Origin: Patiria miniata
Taxonomy: Eukaryota; Echinodermata; Asteroidea; Valvatida; Asterinidae
Length of the DNA stretch: 64,000 nucleotides
Direction: 5' to 3'
Assembly: GCF_015706575.1 (NCBI RefSeq)
Contig: NW_024037063.1
Span: 9,486,927 to 9,550,926, forward strand
The notes below the pieces were generated by a model that was not told where the DNA came from, searched no databases, and saw nothing but the letters and a program-made list of their open reading frames with translations. Both the position numbers and the translations under genes were made by a program. Below, piece by piece: positions 10,848 to 24,700 of this stretch (position 1 is the first letter of the stretch; every line of letters begins with the position of its first letter).

Positions 10848-13800
10848 GTCTGTGTTAAATTAAAGGTTAATGAGATCCATTGTGTATTGCATACTACTGG
10901 ATTATAAGAGACAATGGACTTTTCTTTTTTTTTAAATTTTTTTGCTGGCGAAGACGAAGGGGCTTACTTGCTAAGTCCTTTTGTATATGTGTATTCACAC
11001 AAAGGGAAGAAAGGTATTCCGCAAGTCAGCCTTTGTAAAACGGTACCCCATGGACAGAAATTCTAAAGAAGAGGGAGAAAGGGAGAACAATGCAAGTTCC
11101 CCCCAAAACTGCATTCGTAAGGTTTTGTTTGCTCACTTTACATACACCCCAAGGACAGACAGACACAGATTCTTTGTCTTTCTCTTGTATTGAAAACGGC
11201 CTTTGGTAGTGCCAGTTTGTGTGCTATAGTATATGGGATAGTGCTATATTATAGGGACAAAGGTAAGGACAATGCCTTGTCTTCGAAAGTTATATAAAGT
11301 ACGACTGTGTGCACACAGTCCGTTTCATCAGGATATCTCAAGAATTACTGTGTGTATCAACTTCAATTTTGTATGTGAATTGTCTGTTAGATTTTGACCC
11401 TACATGTCAAAGGTCAATGTCATTATGGTTAAAACATTAGAAATGGTTTCAGAAAATATCTCTAGAATTAATTGCCATATCAACTTGAAACTAAATCGGT
11501 ATCAATTAAGAAAAGGAATAGTGTTCGATGCCGGCGTAACTTTATTATAAACCATACCCCAATGTAATAATGAAATCACGATTTCCGGAGACCCTGTTTA
11601 TGGTTTTCAGCATTATGACTCATCATTTGGAGTCACTGAGGCGTGGACGACATGGATCAACTTTTTTTGCGAGATTTAAGGCATTATTATGCCCTATAAA
11701 TCCTGACAAACGTGTTTGTAAGGCAAGCAAGATTATCTTAAATGCTACTGTTTAACTAAATTGCGTTGTTGTCTGTTGGCTAATGGGCTAATGCATGTAT
11801 AAAGTTATATTATATACATTATTTAGAATTTCAAATTTGCAAAGAAAAACTGAAAGTGAAACTTTAGAGTGGGATGGGGCGAGGGATACAGCTAATGACC
11901 CCCAATATGGGCAATACATGGAAGGAGAGGGAAAAAGGCCCACAGTGAATGTTTGTTATCGAAAGTGTATGTAACAGTGGAAATGCCATTAATAAACCCA
12001 AAACTTTCTCACTCGTTGAAACTACCCCTCCCCCTTCAAACAAACTGAATTTAGTGACTCGATTACTGGAACAAGACTGGAGCATAGATCTCTAGATCGT
12101 ACATTTATTTCAAGCTAGAAAGACTTTTTCTTTACAGTTTTAACAGCAATGAATTGTCAACAGAAGGCGTCACTACGGACTGCACCATAAACATCATTTC
12201 TGCACAATCTTGGAACTGTAAAAGAGGTAGAGATATTACAAGTCATGATTTGTTTCTTATGCATCTAATATGATAGTGTTCTTGGTTTGAATATAACATT
12301 TTAAACTAATAAACTTAAATACGTTTAGTTACGGCTGAGGCAGAGGACAAATGTTTTTTACCGTTTGGATGGGCATTGTTAACCTAACATATAGCAAGGA
12401 ACACCCTCTTATAATTGGACACCCGCAACCCATACGGTGTATCTGGTGAACAGACCCGAGACGTAGGCCTACTGATATCACACCATGTTCGCACAAATTA
12501 ATTCTTTCGAGAGCTAAGTTGGAACAAGGTGATAATGCGCCACCTATAAAATTGGCAAGAAGATGTGTAAACTAATAGCATGAGACCATTTTGTCTTAGG
12601 GGTATTTGAAGCCATTTTTTCTGTAGAACCAAGCTTTACCCTTCGTCGTTGGCGCGCATTTTGCCAACTTTCTTGATCAAATTAGCATTGGGTGTGCATT
12701 TACAGCCTGCACGCCATGGACAGTGCTATAATGTGCACAGTGCTTTAAGACTATGTTGGTGAAAGACAAAACGTTTAAGCAATGTCCATGTAATTTGAGC
12801 GCTATCAGTTTTCATTTCTCCCTGCACAAGGCCGGACCCAGAACAGAATTTTTTTCTGGGGGGGGGGGGAGTGTTTGGTCCCAAAAAAGTGGGTCAAGAA
12901 ATAGTGAGCGACACCACGAAGTTGCAAGTGGACTTGAGTTTGCACCGCGCGCGCGTATTTTAACAGAAACAAGTGATTTTCGTTTTCACAAAGTAACACT
13001 CATCTTAAATTCACCAGCTTGAAAACTTTTTTATTATTTTTTTGTTTTTGCAATCCTATAATAATACGGGTTAATCACATTCTTGTCAAACGTTTTCAAA
13101 CGTTTTTATCCAAATAGCTTTTCCGTACAAGTGTTGTAACTTTGTGAAAACGAAATCTTTCGCGCGAGTGTCCGATATGCGGGCGCACAGTTGAGTGTTA
13201 TGTCGTAAAACCAAAAAATTAATTGAGCGGTTGTCACAGAGTAGCTCTTATGTGATCTAGGGTGTTACCTCGTGGTATCGGTGACGAACTTTTCCGCCCA
13301 AAATGTAATATGAAAAGCAAGGGAAAGGGTTGCATATGAATTGCTTTTATTGATTTTTGTGGGTGGTGTACCCAAAGGCTGCCTTTTTGCAAAGTTACAA
13401 AAAACTAAAATTTGGTAGTTATTTTTTTTAGGGGGGGGGTGGCCCCTGTGCCCCCCCCCCCCCCACCACCACTTCTGGATCCGCCCTTGTTCAAGCCTAA
13501 AAGTCTCTCGATCGACCTTGGCACAGACATGTTAAATTTCCGTGCTTGTAAACTATATTACACCGTATTAACTCCTAATGACGTGCTGTAAATGCATGAC
13601 GAGGGATCATCAAACGGGAATACATAAGTGTATTTTTTATTTAAATGTTACACTGTTTTCTAAAAACTGACTAGGGGTGGCATACAGGCAGAAGGCACAA
13701 GGGTGCCATTATCGCTGCACATCGTTATGAATACAAGTGTTAAAACCTCGAAATTATTACCAAATGAAAAGAAAAAATCATATACAGAGCAAAAGAAAGA

Positions 13801-16800
13801 ATCCCATTTTTGAATTAATTTGCTGAAAATCTAAGCCCTTTTTTGTTTGTTTAAGTTTATGAACATTTTGTTTGTAGCCTTCTTGTAGACTTAAGGACTG
13901 TTATTAATTGCCACAGGACGCTTCATAGGAAGTTTTTGACGTCCCAATGTAGTTGGGTTAGACAAGTGATCCGGGTTAGACAAAATGGACAATGCATATG
14001 GTTAGACAATACATATACACAGTTTTCCGAAAATTATGTTATGTACCTACGTTTTGGTAGCCTGTAGGAGGCATTAGGAAAAGCCGACAGTTTGAACGTT
14101 TGTGATGTTTGTTATAAATCGCGTTCACTTTGGCAATTTACAGCGCGTTCACTTTTTGGTTGGCATTGTTATGCCCTTTTCCCAATTTATTTGCAAGACT
14201 GTTTGTAGGTTTATTTTTCTAGTGAGTCGGTGTACCTTTTAAATTGTTTCGTTTAAATTGTATAGGTGATTCAACCAGCCTCAATCGCGAGTTGATGATT
14301 GGCCTCGAAAAAGAAAAAGATAAAGTAAGTTACCAACAGCACAGCAATAGAAATACACAGTTGACTACTGTCTGTACAAACTCAGCCGGAAATGTTTGTT
14401 ATATAGTTTTACATAAAGTGGAGCATGATCCCATTTTATGCTGAGTTGCCAACGATAGTGTATGTTCACTATTACCGAAACTTTCCGGTTGTTGTAACAC
14501 AGTTTGTTGGGGTGTACTAAAGTTTGTTTTAACAGAGTCAGCTTTTTTTTTCTCTCCAAATTAAACTTTCATCATAACTATTCAATCAGAAAAGCCCCCT
14601 TTTTAATAAAAAAGTATAGACATGCAGAATATCAAATTCAAACTTCGTACATGTATGAGGGTTGGTCTTGGAGCCCCTTAATAGACTTTAAGCTGTGGGC
14701 CCCATATGTAAAGGTTAAGGTAATTATTGTTTTAAAAATGGACTCAGCGGGGCATTACATCATTCTTGTATCTTTTACAATATGGGCCACGAAGTAGCAT
14801 TAAGGATAACAAAGGGACCCTTGTAGTTAATTCCCCTTTTCAACCACATATATTGGGGATATTTTACATATGGTGCATGTATTATAAAGTATGTTTAAAT
14901 ACAATTGCAAATTCGGAAGAGTGCCAAAACTCTCATTGCAGGTTTATGTACACTTGTATTTTCTAATGTCCCGAAAGCTTTCACATTGCTCAATGAATGT
15001 GACACAGTAGTTATGCTTTTTCTTGTTAGCACATTGATATGGAACCATTGCAGCCTACCACTACACACCAACTACAATCATCATCAGCAGGTTAGCAATA
15101 TTATCATGTTAAGAACTGTTATGTTTTCACATTTCATTCAAATAAGAGTGTTTAGACCCCAAATGGGTTCACGTCTCAACCACAAACGCAACAGGACCGT
15201 TCTACATACTCAACCACATCCACAACTTGCTGTTGCAACTGCAATTGTGAAGTTACACAGTTGTGCATTTTAATAGGGACTGAAAGCAATGTGATGTTTT
15301 TTAAACATTGTTCAACCAATTAACTGATTGTATGATAGCTTCACAAACCCAGACTGAAACACAACCAAGTGGCACTACGGTAGAGTCAACATCTGGTGGA
15401 AAACATATACCGGTATCAAGGTTATCCAAAATCGCTGAAAAGGCAATGTCTGAGGGAGTAAATACACAACAGAATGCAGAACAGCCTACACTCAATATCT
15501 GGGACTTTGCCGGCCAAGATTTGTACTACACGACGCACCAGGTAAGCTCTATTTCTAGCTGCGGACAGCAGCTCAAGTCGTCGTGTCTCTCCGTTAGTTA
15601 GTTGGCGGGTTGGTTGGTGGGTGGGTGGGTGGGTGGGTGGTTGGGTGGGTGGGTGGGTGGGTGGGTGGGTGGTTGGGTGGGTGGGGGTGGTGGCTGTGTG
15701 GGTGGGTGAGTGGGTGGGTGGGCGGGTGGGGCTGGGTGCGTGTACAAACACTGCCTTATGGGGTACCGGAACAATGGGAGGTACACCACAAGGAATACCC
15801 ACCGACTTGCGGGGTATTGTTTTGGTACCCCACAAGTTTTTCACAAAATAGATATATGGATTTTAATCAAAAACTAGGAATTTCCAAGGTGGGTTGATTG
15901 AGTTTTAGAAAAGAGATATTGAGTCCGAATTTCAGCCCAGGAAATTAATTATGGTTACAATAATAGCATTTTGACATAAGTGTGCGACTTTGCAAAATTT
16001 TAGTACACGAGAACAAAGGAAGTACCCCACTTCTATGCCTATGTAAGCGTGGGTGATTGGGTGGGTCGTTGGGTGGGTAGGTGGGTGGTTAGTTAATAGT
16101 AAACAAACATTCCAGCCTTGCAAGGGTATAAATCACCTGGGTATATATCAAATCGTGCTCTGGCCCTCTGTTGTGTCCACCAATTTAATGCAGTCCTGGA
16201 AAATGGGGTCACTAGGGTCAAAAACTGATTTAAGTCCATTTAATCCTCCCAGGACACGCACCAGGCCCGTAGGAAGCTAACAATAATTGTACAGGCTCAT
16301 CTCATGGCAGGGAGCTGAGTTGATGCGAGCGCGTAGCGCGAAGCACTAACGGCGTCGGGTTCGGGGCCCACTTAAAGGCCCCCACAAATTTTGGATTCTA
16401 GACGCTCTGTGGTGCGATCTGAGGCAATTTCTGATCATTTTAACCCTTTTTTGAGCTATCATTATTTAAACATATGTTCTTAGCGTGAGAAATCCAATGT
16501 CGGCGTTAGAGCATGAGAATAACCTGAAATGTGTGAGTGTTACGCTCAATGCGTGAGAGTTGGCTGCAGCCTGCCAACTCCAATGGCAGGCCTGCAGAGG
16601 CGGATCCAGGATTTAACCCAATCCCTCCCAAAATAAATGTAACCGAAAGCCTCTCCCCAAACACTATCAATATTTGTACAGAGATACATGTGCACGCATA
16701 GGGAATTCTATTCTTCGTAATTAGTACAGGACACCTTTTGGAGCACTCCACAACTGCAAGTTTAACCAGTATATGTCACTTGATGAACTTTACATAAATT

Positions 16801-19800
16801 GTCAAAATTAAATCATCAAAATTTGGCCTATCGCAGTGAAAAGTTTTGGACAATTGCTCATCGCAAATCTTTTTTGGATCTAGACGCTCTGTAGTGCAAT
16901 CTGAGGCATTTCCTTGCCACTTTCCCCTGACTTTTTGAATGAAGTGTATTCGTGTTTTAGTGGGTGGGTCATCGCTCTTTATCTTGATCCATGATTGTGT
17001 TCACAGGGAAAGGGCGTAATCATTCATGTCGCCATGCACTACAAGTTAAGTTAAATTGAATTTAACCATGAATTTTAGTTTTCCTCAGACTTGTACTTGT
17101 GTTTTCTTAAAACGAAGTGGTTTTCTAGCTGAGAAAAATTGCAAGAAAGAACCGGTTTTGTGCAAGCACATTTCAGGGAATAATCCGTTGATGCTAATTT
17201 CTTGTTAGAAAATTCCAAAATAATTTCAAGAAAGTTGCCGCCGTGAATCAGAGATTACGAAGGGACGGAAAGTGGGATTTGCTATCAGCATCAACAAGGA
17301 TGTTCCTCATTATTTACCTTTGATGGGATGTAAATTAAATAGGAGGACGAGAGGCCCTGCGGGCTGATGTATTTTTTAGAAAGCATTTTTTTTTGTGCAA
17401 TCAGCTTGTAGGGAAGATTTCCGTTTATTTAAGACTTAATTCACAGGTATGGATGACAGTGTATGGACATGATTGAACTGCTGAGCGTATTTGTTATTTT
17501 TCTCCTCTTTCTAAAAATATGCATCAGCTCGCAGAGTCTCTCGTCCTCCAGTTTGATTCACATCCAATAAAGTAAAGAATGACGAACGGCCTTGTTGATA
17601 GCAAATCCCACTTTCCGTCCCTTCACAAACTCTGATTCACGGCGGTAATTACTTTCTTTGAATGATTTTGGAATTTTCCAACAAGATATTAACTTCAACG
17701 GATTATTCCCATAATTTTGCTTGCACAAAACTGGTTCTTTCTTGCTATTTTCTCATTTAGAAAACCACTTCTTTTTAAGAAAACACAAGCACAAGTCTGA
17801 GGAAAACGAAAATTCATGGTGGTGGCCAAACGCCATTCCGTTTAACTTAATATGTACGCCCTTTCCCTTTAAACACAAACACAAAAACAAAACAAAACAC
17901 AAAAAGAAACCAAGAAAAATGTGGGGGAGGGCAACAGGGGCCATGCACCTCCCCTCCCCCCGCCCCTAAAAAAAGCCCCCCCCCCCCAAAAAAAAACCTT
18001 TTTTTTTTTTTTAGTGCCATCGCAATAAAGGCAGGCACTGTGTACACCACCATCTGTTCCTTAAAAAAAAATGGTTAAAGAGGTCAGAAATAGACTCAGA
18101 TCGCACCACAGAGCATCTAGAAACCTAAAAAAAAATCCGCTCTTGGGGCCATGCAAGGCCTTTCATACATTAAAAAAATAGGCCTGTTATTATTGGTGCG
18201 GCTACAGCCGTACCTGCCGTAGTACTTCCTACGGCCTGTCACGCACACATACACACGCAAGCGTGTATTGTGGGCTCCTATTGTCCCTCTTTAGTTTGTG
18301 CTTTAATTTTTTAGGAAGACCTATATTTTTTTAACACGATCGTCAATTCGTCGCGTTTTTTCCATACTGGCGAACAGGTTGCACTGCGCCTGTTCGACAG
18401 TATGAAAAAAAGCAACGAATTGTGGACCTTCGGGGATTGTGTACCATATTGTCCTCTATTATTTACACCTATGTACATGAACAGCCTCGTTATTCGGGAT
18501 TTCTAGTTGTTGTGCACAAGTTTCAACGATTAAATAGAGAGTTTATATTTAAAAAACAGTTTTATTCAGGACATTTCTGGATACGGTATTAACTGAAAAT
18601 ACGTTGGTATATAAGTGCTTTTGCAAAGTTTCGATTTTCTTTTCCAAATAAAATTTAAAGGAATCTAGTGTCCTGTAACAAACAAAATTGCTTGTTTGTT
18701 TTGCAGGCCTTTACACAGTTAAAAAAAAAGCGGTTTTACATAGCGCGCTCCAGTTCAAAAGTTTTGAGCGAAATGTTATAAATATTCGTATCTAATGATA
18801 CTGTTTATACATTATGTATGTTTGTTTTTTTTGGAATAATGCGTTTTGTATTCGCCTGGTCCACCGATCCCAGCTCCGCGATGATCGCTGGGCTGGTTCG
18901 CGACACTGCATGCTTGGTGATCATAGTCGGCCTACGTGCAGCCAGGCCTGTACCGCACTCCTTTGTTCTATCAGAATCTATGCAATTGTTTTCCTTTTTT
19001 CTCTCTCCACTGAATCGCAAACCCGTGTTTTTTTGCGGCACGACACCTAGACTTGGTGCCAAGTCGGTAATTGTTTTGTGAACGGTAACCGGTTACTGGC
19101 TCCACGCACGCACAATATATATCGCTGGATGCAGTGGGCGTAGTCTGGTTCCCAGACCAAATGATGCTGACTATTGATGTCCAATTACAGACTTTGCGAA
19201 TGTGTTTTTAATTTTGTACACATCATACGTGAGTATTTTGAATCGCTAGCGAATTCTATGCAAGCATTCTGATTGGTTCAGATTCCAGAGTGTATTCTAG
19301 TCCGCCACGGAAGATCATTCTATTACTTCGAGGGCTTGCACTTTGTGTTGTGTAACATTACAAAATCATTGTATGACATGCACGATTCAAATAAATCAAG
19401 TATATCACAATGACACATTTCATTTTAATACACAATTGACCTAGCTGAGTATATTAGTCGTTTAAACGTCGCCAAATCTGCAAACATGCCCCCGACGTAT
19501 TGAGAAGAACTCCCCATGTAAAGCCCCTGTCAGACCTTTGCGTAGCCTAATTCCTTATGAGTTCCTTATAAAAAATTTCAATACGCAGTCGTACGCTCAA
19601 TTAACGTCGAAATGTTTTGATCACTTTGACTTATGAGCGACGCACATCTAGCGTACAAGTAACGAATTCAGCGCATCCATTGCGTATGAGATGCGTATGA
19701 GTTCCGTCTGCAGTGCACAACATTATTTTTCGGGCTGCGAATAGGTCAGTATGCAGTGCGCATGCCGAGCGTATTCCGGATGCAACCGACTTATGCCGAC

Positions 19801-21694
19801 CGCATGCTTGACGCACTTCTGAGCGTATCCCGCCGCATTTCCTCCGCTCGCCGTCCAGCGTGCGTTGCATCTGCGCTGCAAGTACGCTATGTATACGTCC
19901 AATACAGGCGGCTCATATGCTGACAGGGTGCGTCACGAACACATATCGTACTCGTAACGCACTCGACCTATGCGGGACCGATGCGCTGCGTATTTATAAC
20001 TTATGACCTGCGTAACAGCGAACGCAGCGTAGTTGTGTGCATGCCCAAAACTATCCTGCGTACTGGGCCGTACCATGCGTATATCTGCGTACATAAAACC
20101 TACACAAAACAACAGAGATGCATATGAGGTGCGTGTTGTGCGTACGACTGCGTATGAAAAAAAAGTCAATGCGCAACTCATAAGGAATTAGGATAAGCAG
20201 AAGTGTGACAGGGCCCTAACGGAATGAATGAATCCTCATTTGCATAGCGGTGGGCGATTGGATCTCACTGCACCGCAAAAATGCACTGCATATGCATTGC
20301 GCTGATCGCATATATGAATACCGGTGCAAGAACGTGATCGCCAAGACGTTAGATATGTCGCAGCCGCAACTTGTATTGAACCCAAAGCTAGACATAATAA
20401 ACGCAACCCGGTCGATGACGTACTAGTCTTATACCATCCGTGCCGATGGAGTTTGACTGAAGTTTAGGGACAAAATGCAACTATCTAACGACTTGTCATC
20501 AAGTCTACACGACGACGTGCATGCGTATACCGTATAGACACAAGTACTGCATTATGCATGCACATTATATGTACAGTTAGCTCCATGGTCTGTACAGCTC
20601 CACCTAATATTAATAAACTGCACTGTCGCAAATGCGATGCGCACACTAGGTCCTACTGGCTTCAGACCGAAATAAGGCGAGTCCCGCTCTTAATTCAAAA
20701 CTTCAAATAAATTAATTAATTTTGTTTCGTTCTATGTCTCTTTGGAAAGCTCATGACTGTTGTAATGCCAGAAAATTATCAATTCAAATTTAAAATCTGT
20801 TTGTCAGTGTGTTACACCTACTGGCGTAGCCAGGAATTTTTCAGTGGGGGGGGGGGGGGGGGGGGGCTGGAACATTTCATTGGGGGTGTCATGTAGGGGC
20901 GTCAATCGCTTCTCAAAATTGGGGGGGGGGGAGACATACCTTGATCAGAACTGATACCAGCGCGAAGCGCGAAGCCTTTACGGCGTGGGGGTTCGGGGCC
21001 CGCTTAAGGGCCCCGAAAAAAATGGATTCCAGATGTTCTGTGGTGTGATCTGAGGCAATTTCTTACCACTTTCCTCCATGCTTTAACTAATATTTTCTTA
21101 GCAAAAGATAATTATTTGAACATCGTTTTCGAGGTTGGAGTCATTGAATCAGCTATCGGTATTCTGAGCTATAGGCGTGGGGTTCGTGGCCCGCTGAAAG
21201 GCCCCGAAAAAAATTGGATTCCCGATACTCTGTAGTGTGATCTGAGGCAATTTCTTACCACTTTAACCAACAATTATCTTAGCACAAAAGATAAAAAATT
21301 TAAACATAATTTTCTAAGTTTCCTCAGCTAAAGGCATCAGAAAAAAATTTGAACATTGTTTTCGAGGTTGGAGTCATTGAATCAGCTACCAGAATTCTGA
21401 GCTATAGGCGTGGGGTTCGGGGCCCGCTTAAGGGCCCCGAAAAAATTTGGATTCTAAATGCTCTTTGGTGCTATCTGAGGCAATTTTTGACCTCTTTAAC
21501 CAATATTTTCTATTTTCTCTGGGGGTGGGGGACATTTGATGTTGTGTCCCCCACCCTTCAAAAGTGTCCCCCAGGATTGACGCCCATGGCGTCATGTAAA
21601 TCAATGATAATTTTTTTAGAAACTCAAAATCTCAGAGGGGGGGGGGGCGACTGGGGGCGACAAGGTTTCATGGGAGGGGGGGGGGCTCGCCCCG

Positions 21695-21728
<34 letters not shown>

Positions 21729-24700
21729 ACCACTGATTTCAAGGAATTATAATTGGTCTATTATTATTATTTAGCTTATATGAATGGAGGAAAAAGTTTG
21801 TGCGTGGCCGATTCCCGTGATATCGCTGACTGAAACTGTGTGACCCACGGACCACCTGTCTATAATACGTGTTCCGTGGTGTGAGCGAGCAGTGCAGTAG
21901 GTGTTAATACGCATTTTAGATTATCATTATGCGCTATGTCACGCCGGTTGTCAGCTTACTGGTCCGCGGTCGCCGGTCGAAGAATCGTTTCTCAGTGGTC
22001 ATAATGTGAATCGTTCGCGACTATTTAGATTGAGATCAATGATATTTTTGTTAGAAACTCAAAATCTCAGTGGGGGGGGGGGGGCGACTGGGGGGCGACA
22101 AGGTTTTATGGGGGGGCGGTCGCCCCCCCCCCCTCCACGCCCCCCGGTGGCTTTGCCACTGGTTACACCCAAAGAGCACGTATACATGTATATGCCAACT
22201 TTTTTAATATCACCAAGTATGCCCATGCATTTTACTGCTCGATTCCTTCTCATGCTCAACTCAAAAGACTCGAGACTGCACGTTGCAGGCCAAACTGAAC
22301 AGCCTTCCTTTTATACCCTGAAACTCTCCGTTTCAATTTGAAAATAGGGGTGGCTATCTAGACCAGACATCACATGTTTAAGTTTCCCCACCATGATGAA
22401 CATGTATCCCCTCTAAACTAAATCAGTATTTATTTTGCACATTTTAACCATTCAAACCGGAAATAACGTGTAGTATACGTGTACATAAAATGTACTGACA
22501 TTTATCATACCCCAAACAGGCTAACAGATGCATTTTCTTTTCAAATAAAAAGGATGAGTTTACTGAAAAGGCTGAATTTCATTTTTTTTCTGTTCTGACA
22601 TTAAAATATTCACAACTGGGCATTGTACAATGAAATAGTTTCCGGCCAGATCAACGAGCGTTTGTAACTCAACAAACGCAAATCTGTAGCTTTATTTGAA
22701 CTTTTTGGGAAATTGATCGAATTGTATGGAACTTCAAATAATTAAATAAAAAAGTCTTCTACACTATATGGCACTACCCAATGAAAGCCTACCTTTTATG
22801 CAGTTGAAAACATTTAATGATTGCCAGTTTTCTTGGGGGGGGGGGGAATAACCAGAACACTTTCCTTATTGATCTTTTCAAAGGTACCTCTCCAAAACTT
22901 AAAGCCATCAGTATTTGCAAATGTGCATTTCTAAATGTTCTTTTCAACTTTCCTTTTGTTTGAATATACATGCAATTAAGTACATTTAATCTTCTTGTAG
23001 ACATTTCTGTCTTCCCGGGCGATCTACCTGGTTGTTTTCAACCTCTGTCAAGATCTTGACAAACCAGTGCCAGTCCAGGATGAGGTAAGATGTAAAGATG
23101 TAAGCACAAATTATCTTGCATGTAACGAGATACGTATCAAAAGTTAGTTTCAGAACAATAGCTTTATCGTGTTTCAGTAGTGATCTAAATTAGTTAAAAG
23201 ACAACAATTGAACACCTTTCGAAACGATATATATATCCCGAACAAACCATTTGTGTCACATTAATTATATGTGCTCATATTTCTCTGCCGGCCACTGTTT
23301 GGCCTACCGGTGCTTTGTTTTTTATACTTAGAAAACATACTTTTATATGGACTGATTGATTTCTTGCCAATTTGGTCATCATGTTGATGGCAGTTAAGAA
23401 CAACTACATGTACATTGTTCTTACAAAATATCACAATATTTTAAAACGTAATTGCAGAATGAATAGGCAAAATTCTAATTAGGCTGTTTCACTCATCCTT
23501 AAAATACTGTGGCGAAACAGCCGGTGGACTGGTGCGAGTTTACCATGGCTCGCCTGGTTCCCCGACGTCGTGCGTAGGGTATAGCGCGTAGTCAGAGATT
23601 TGTAGGCAGTCCGTCTAAAGACGCCGTTGTGTGAGCATCGATTAGTGGAAACTTAGCGTTGAGCTCCGAATCCGAGTAAACCTCGTGTGTAGTCGTAGAG
23701 ATAGTTTGGGCAACGCGGCGTGCAAGTCAAGGGCGGATGGTGAGACTTTAGAGTAATAATTAGCAAGCTAGACCTTTTGTTGTAAGGGGAAATTAGCCTG
23801 GGTGGCTGTGGGTTGAGCTGGTGACTGGAGACCTAAGGTTCGTGTGGTATGTGCAGCAGTATTCCCTGGTCGGGAATTGGGTTGCCTGTTGCCTGTCGAC
23901 CTTTGTCGCCAGGAGTCACCTCGGGGTTATAAACCGCGCTCCGTAACCTGAGCCCAGTGATTTCTGTATGCTAGGTTGCATGTGAGGGTTACTCTGGTAA
24001 AGTCTTGATCAGTGTGTGCAGTTCATAACTTGTTGCTGTTGATCGCACTGGGTGTGCACAGTGAGGTTCTTGCCACTGTGGGATAATTTTTTTAGATAAT
24101 CAACGAGGTTAATTACATAGAGCCTGGTTAGGCTGGTTGTTGTAAGCATTGTATAGTAAAAGGTTATTGTTGTGTAAGGCTTACTTTATAGGGATAAACC
24201 TAGAGCAGCGGGGAACGTTGTTCTGCGAGGTTTATTGGCCACTCATTGAACCCTAAGCTTGTGTATTTGGACCGAATAAAGAGTTGTTTCTTGTTCTCTA
24301 AGACACATGTGTAGTGAGGTTTATTGAGGTTCCCTGGTCACCTCTAGGTTGCTTGCCACGTGAATTGGTATTCCTTTAGCGTTGGTATATTTCCAACAAA
24401 CGGACAGGCCTAGGACTTGAATCCTCCGTTCGTGACGTAGTCCCCCCTTATTTGCGTGTAACCGCTCATGCGCATGTAAGGTCATTTAATATTTTTGTGG
24501 GATAGTCAGCTCTTGTTGGTGTGGGTGTAATTCCTCATCCATAGACAAGTGAGCGCGCCACAAATGGTGTCAGAAGTGGGATGCTTTAGTTTTACTTTTC
24601 ACGAGGTTGACAGCATCCTGTGTAAGGTTGCTGAGGTTTAATAACCCTCTTGTGAGGTGTTGTCGTCAATATTTTTTTGTTATTGATTGCACTCATTTTG

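Noticed and set aside
14905..15273. A 122-codon open frame in the intron before the DFAGQ exon.
   Set aside because: Composition is intron-like, with no domain pattern, and it is not framed by splice sites in phase with the gene.
15422..15897. Gly/Trp-rich and Pro/Thr/His-rich open frames over the (GGGT)n tract.
   Set aside because: Pure by-products of the tetranucleotide repeat.
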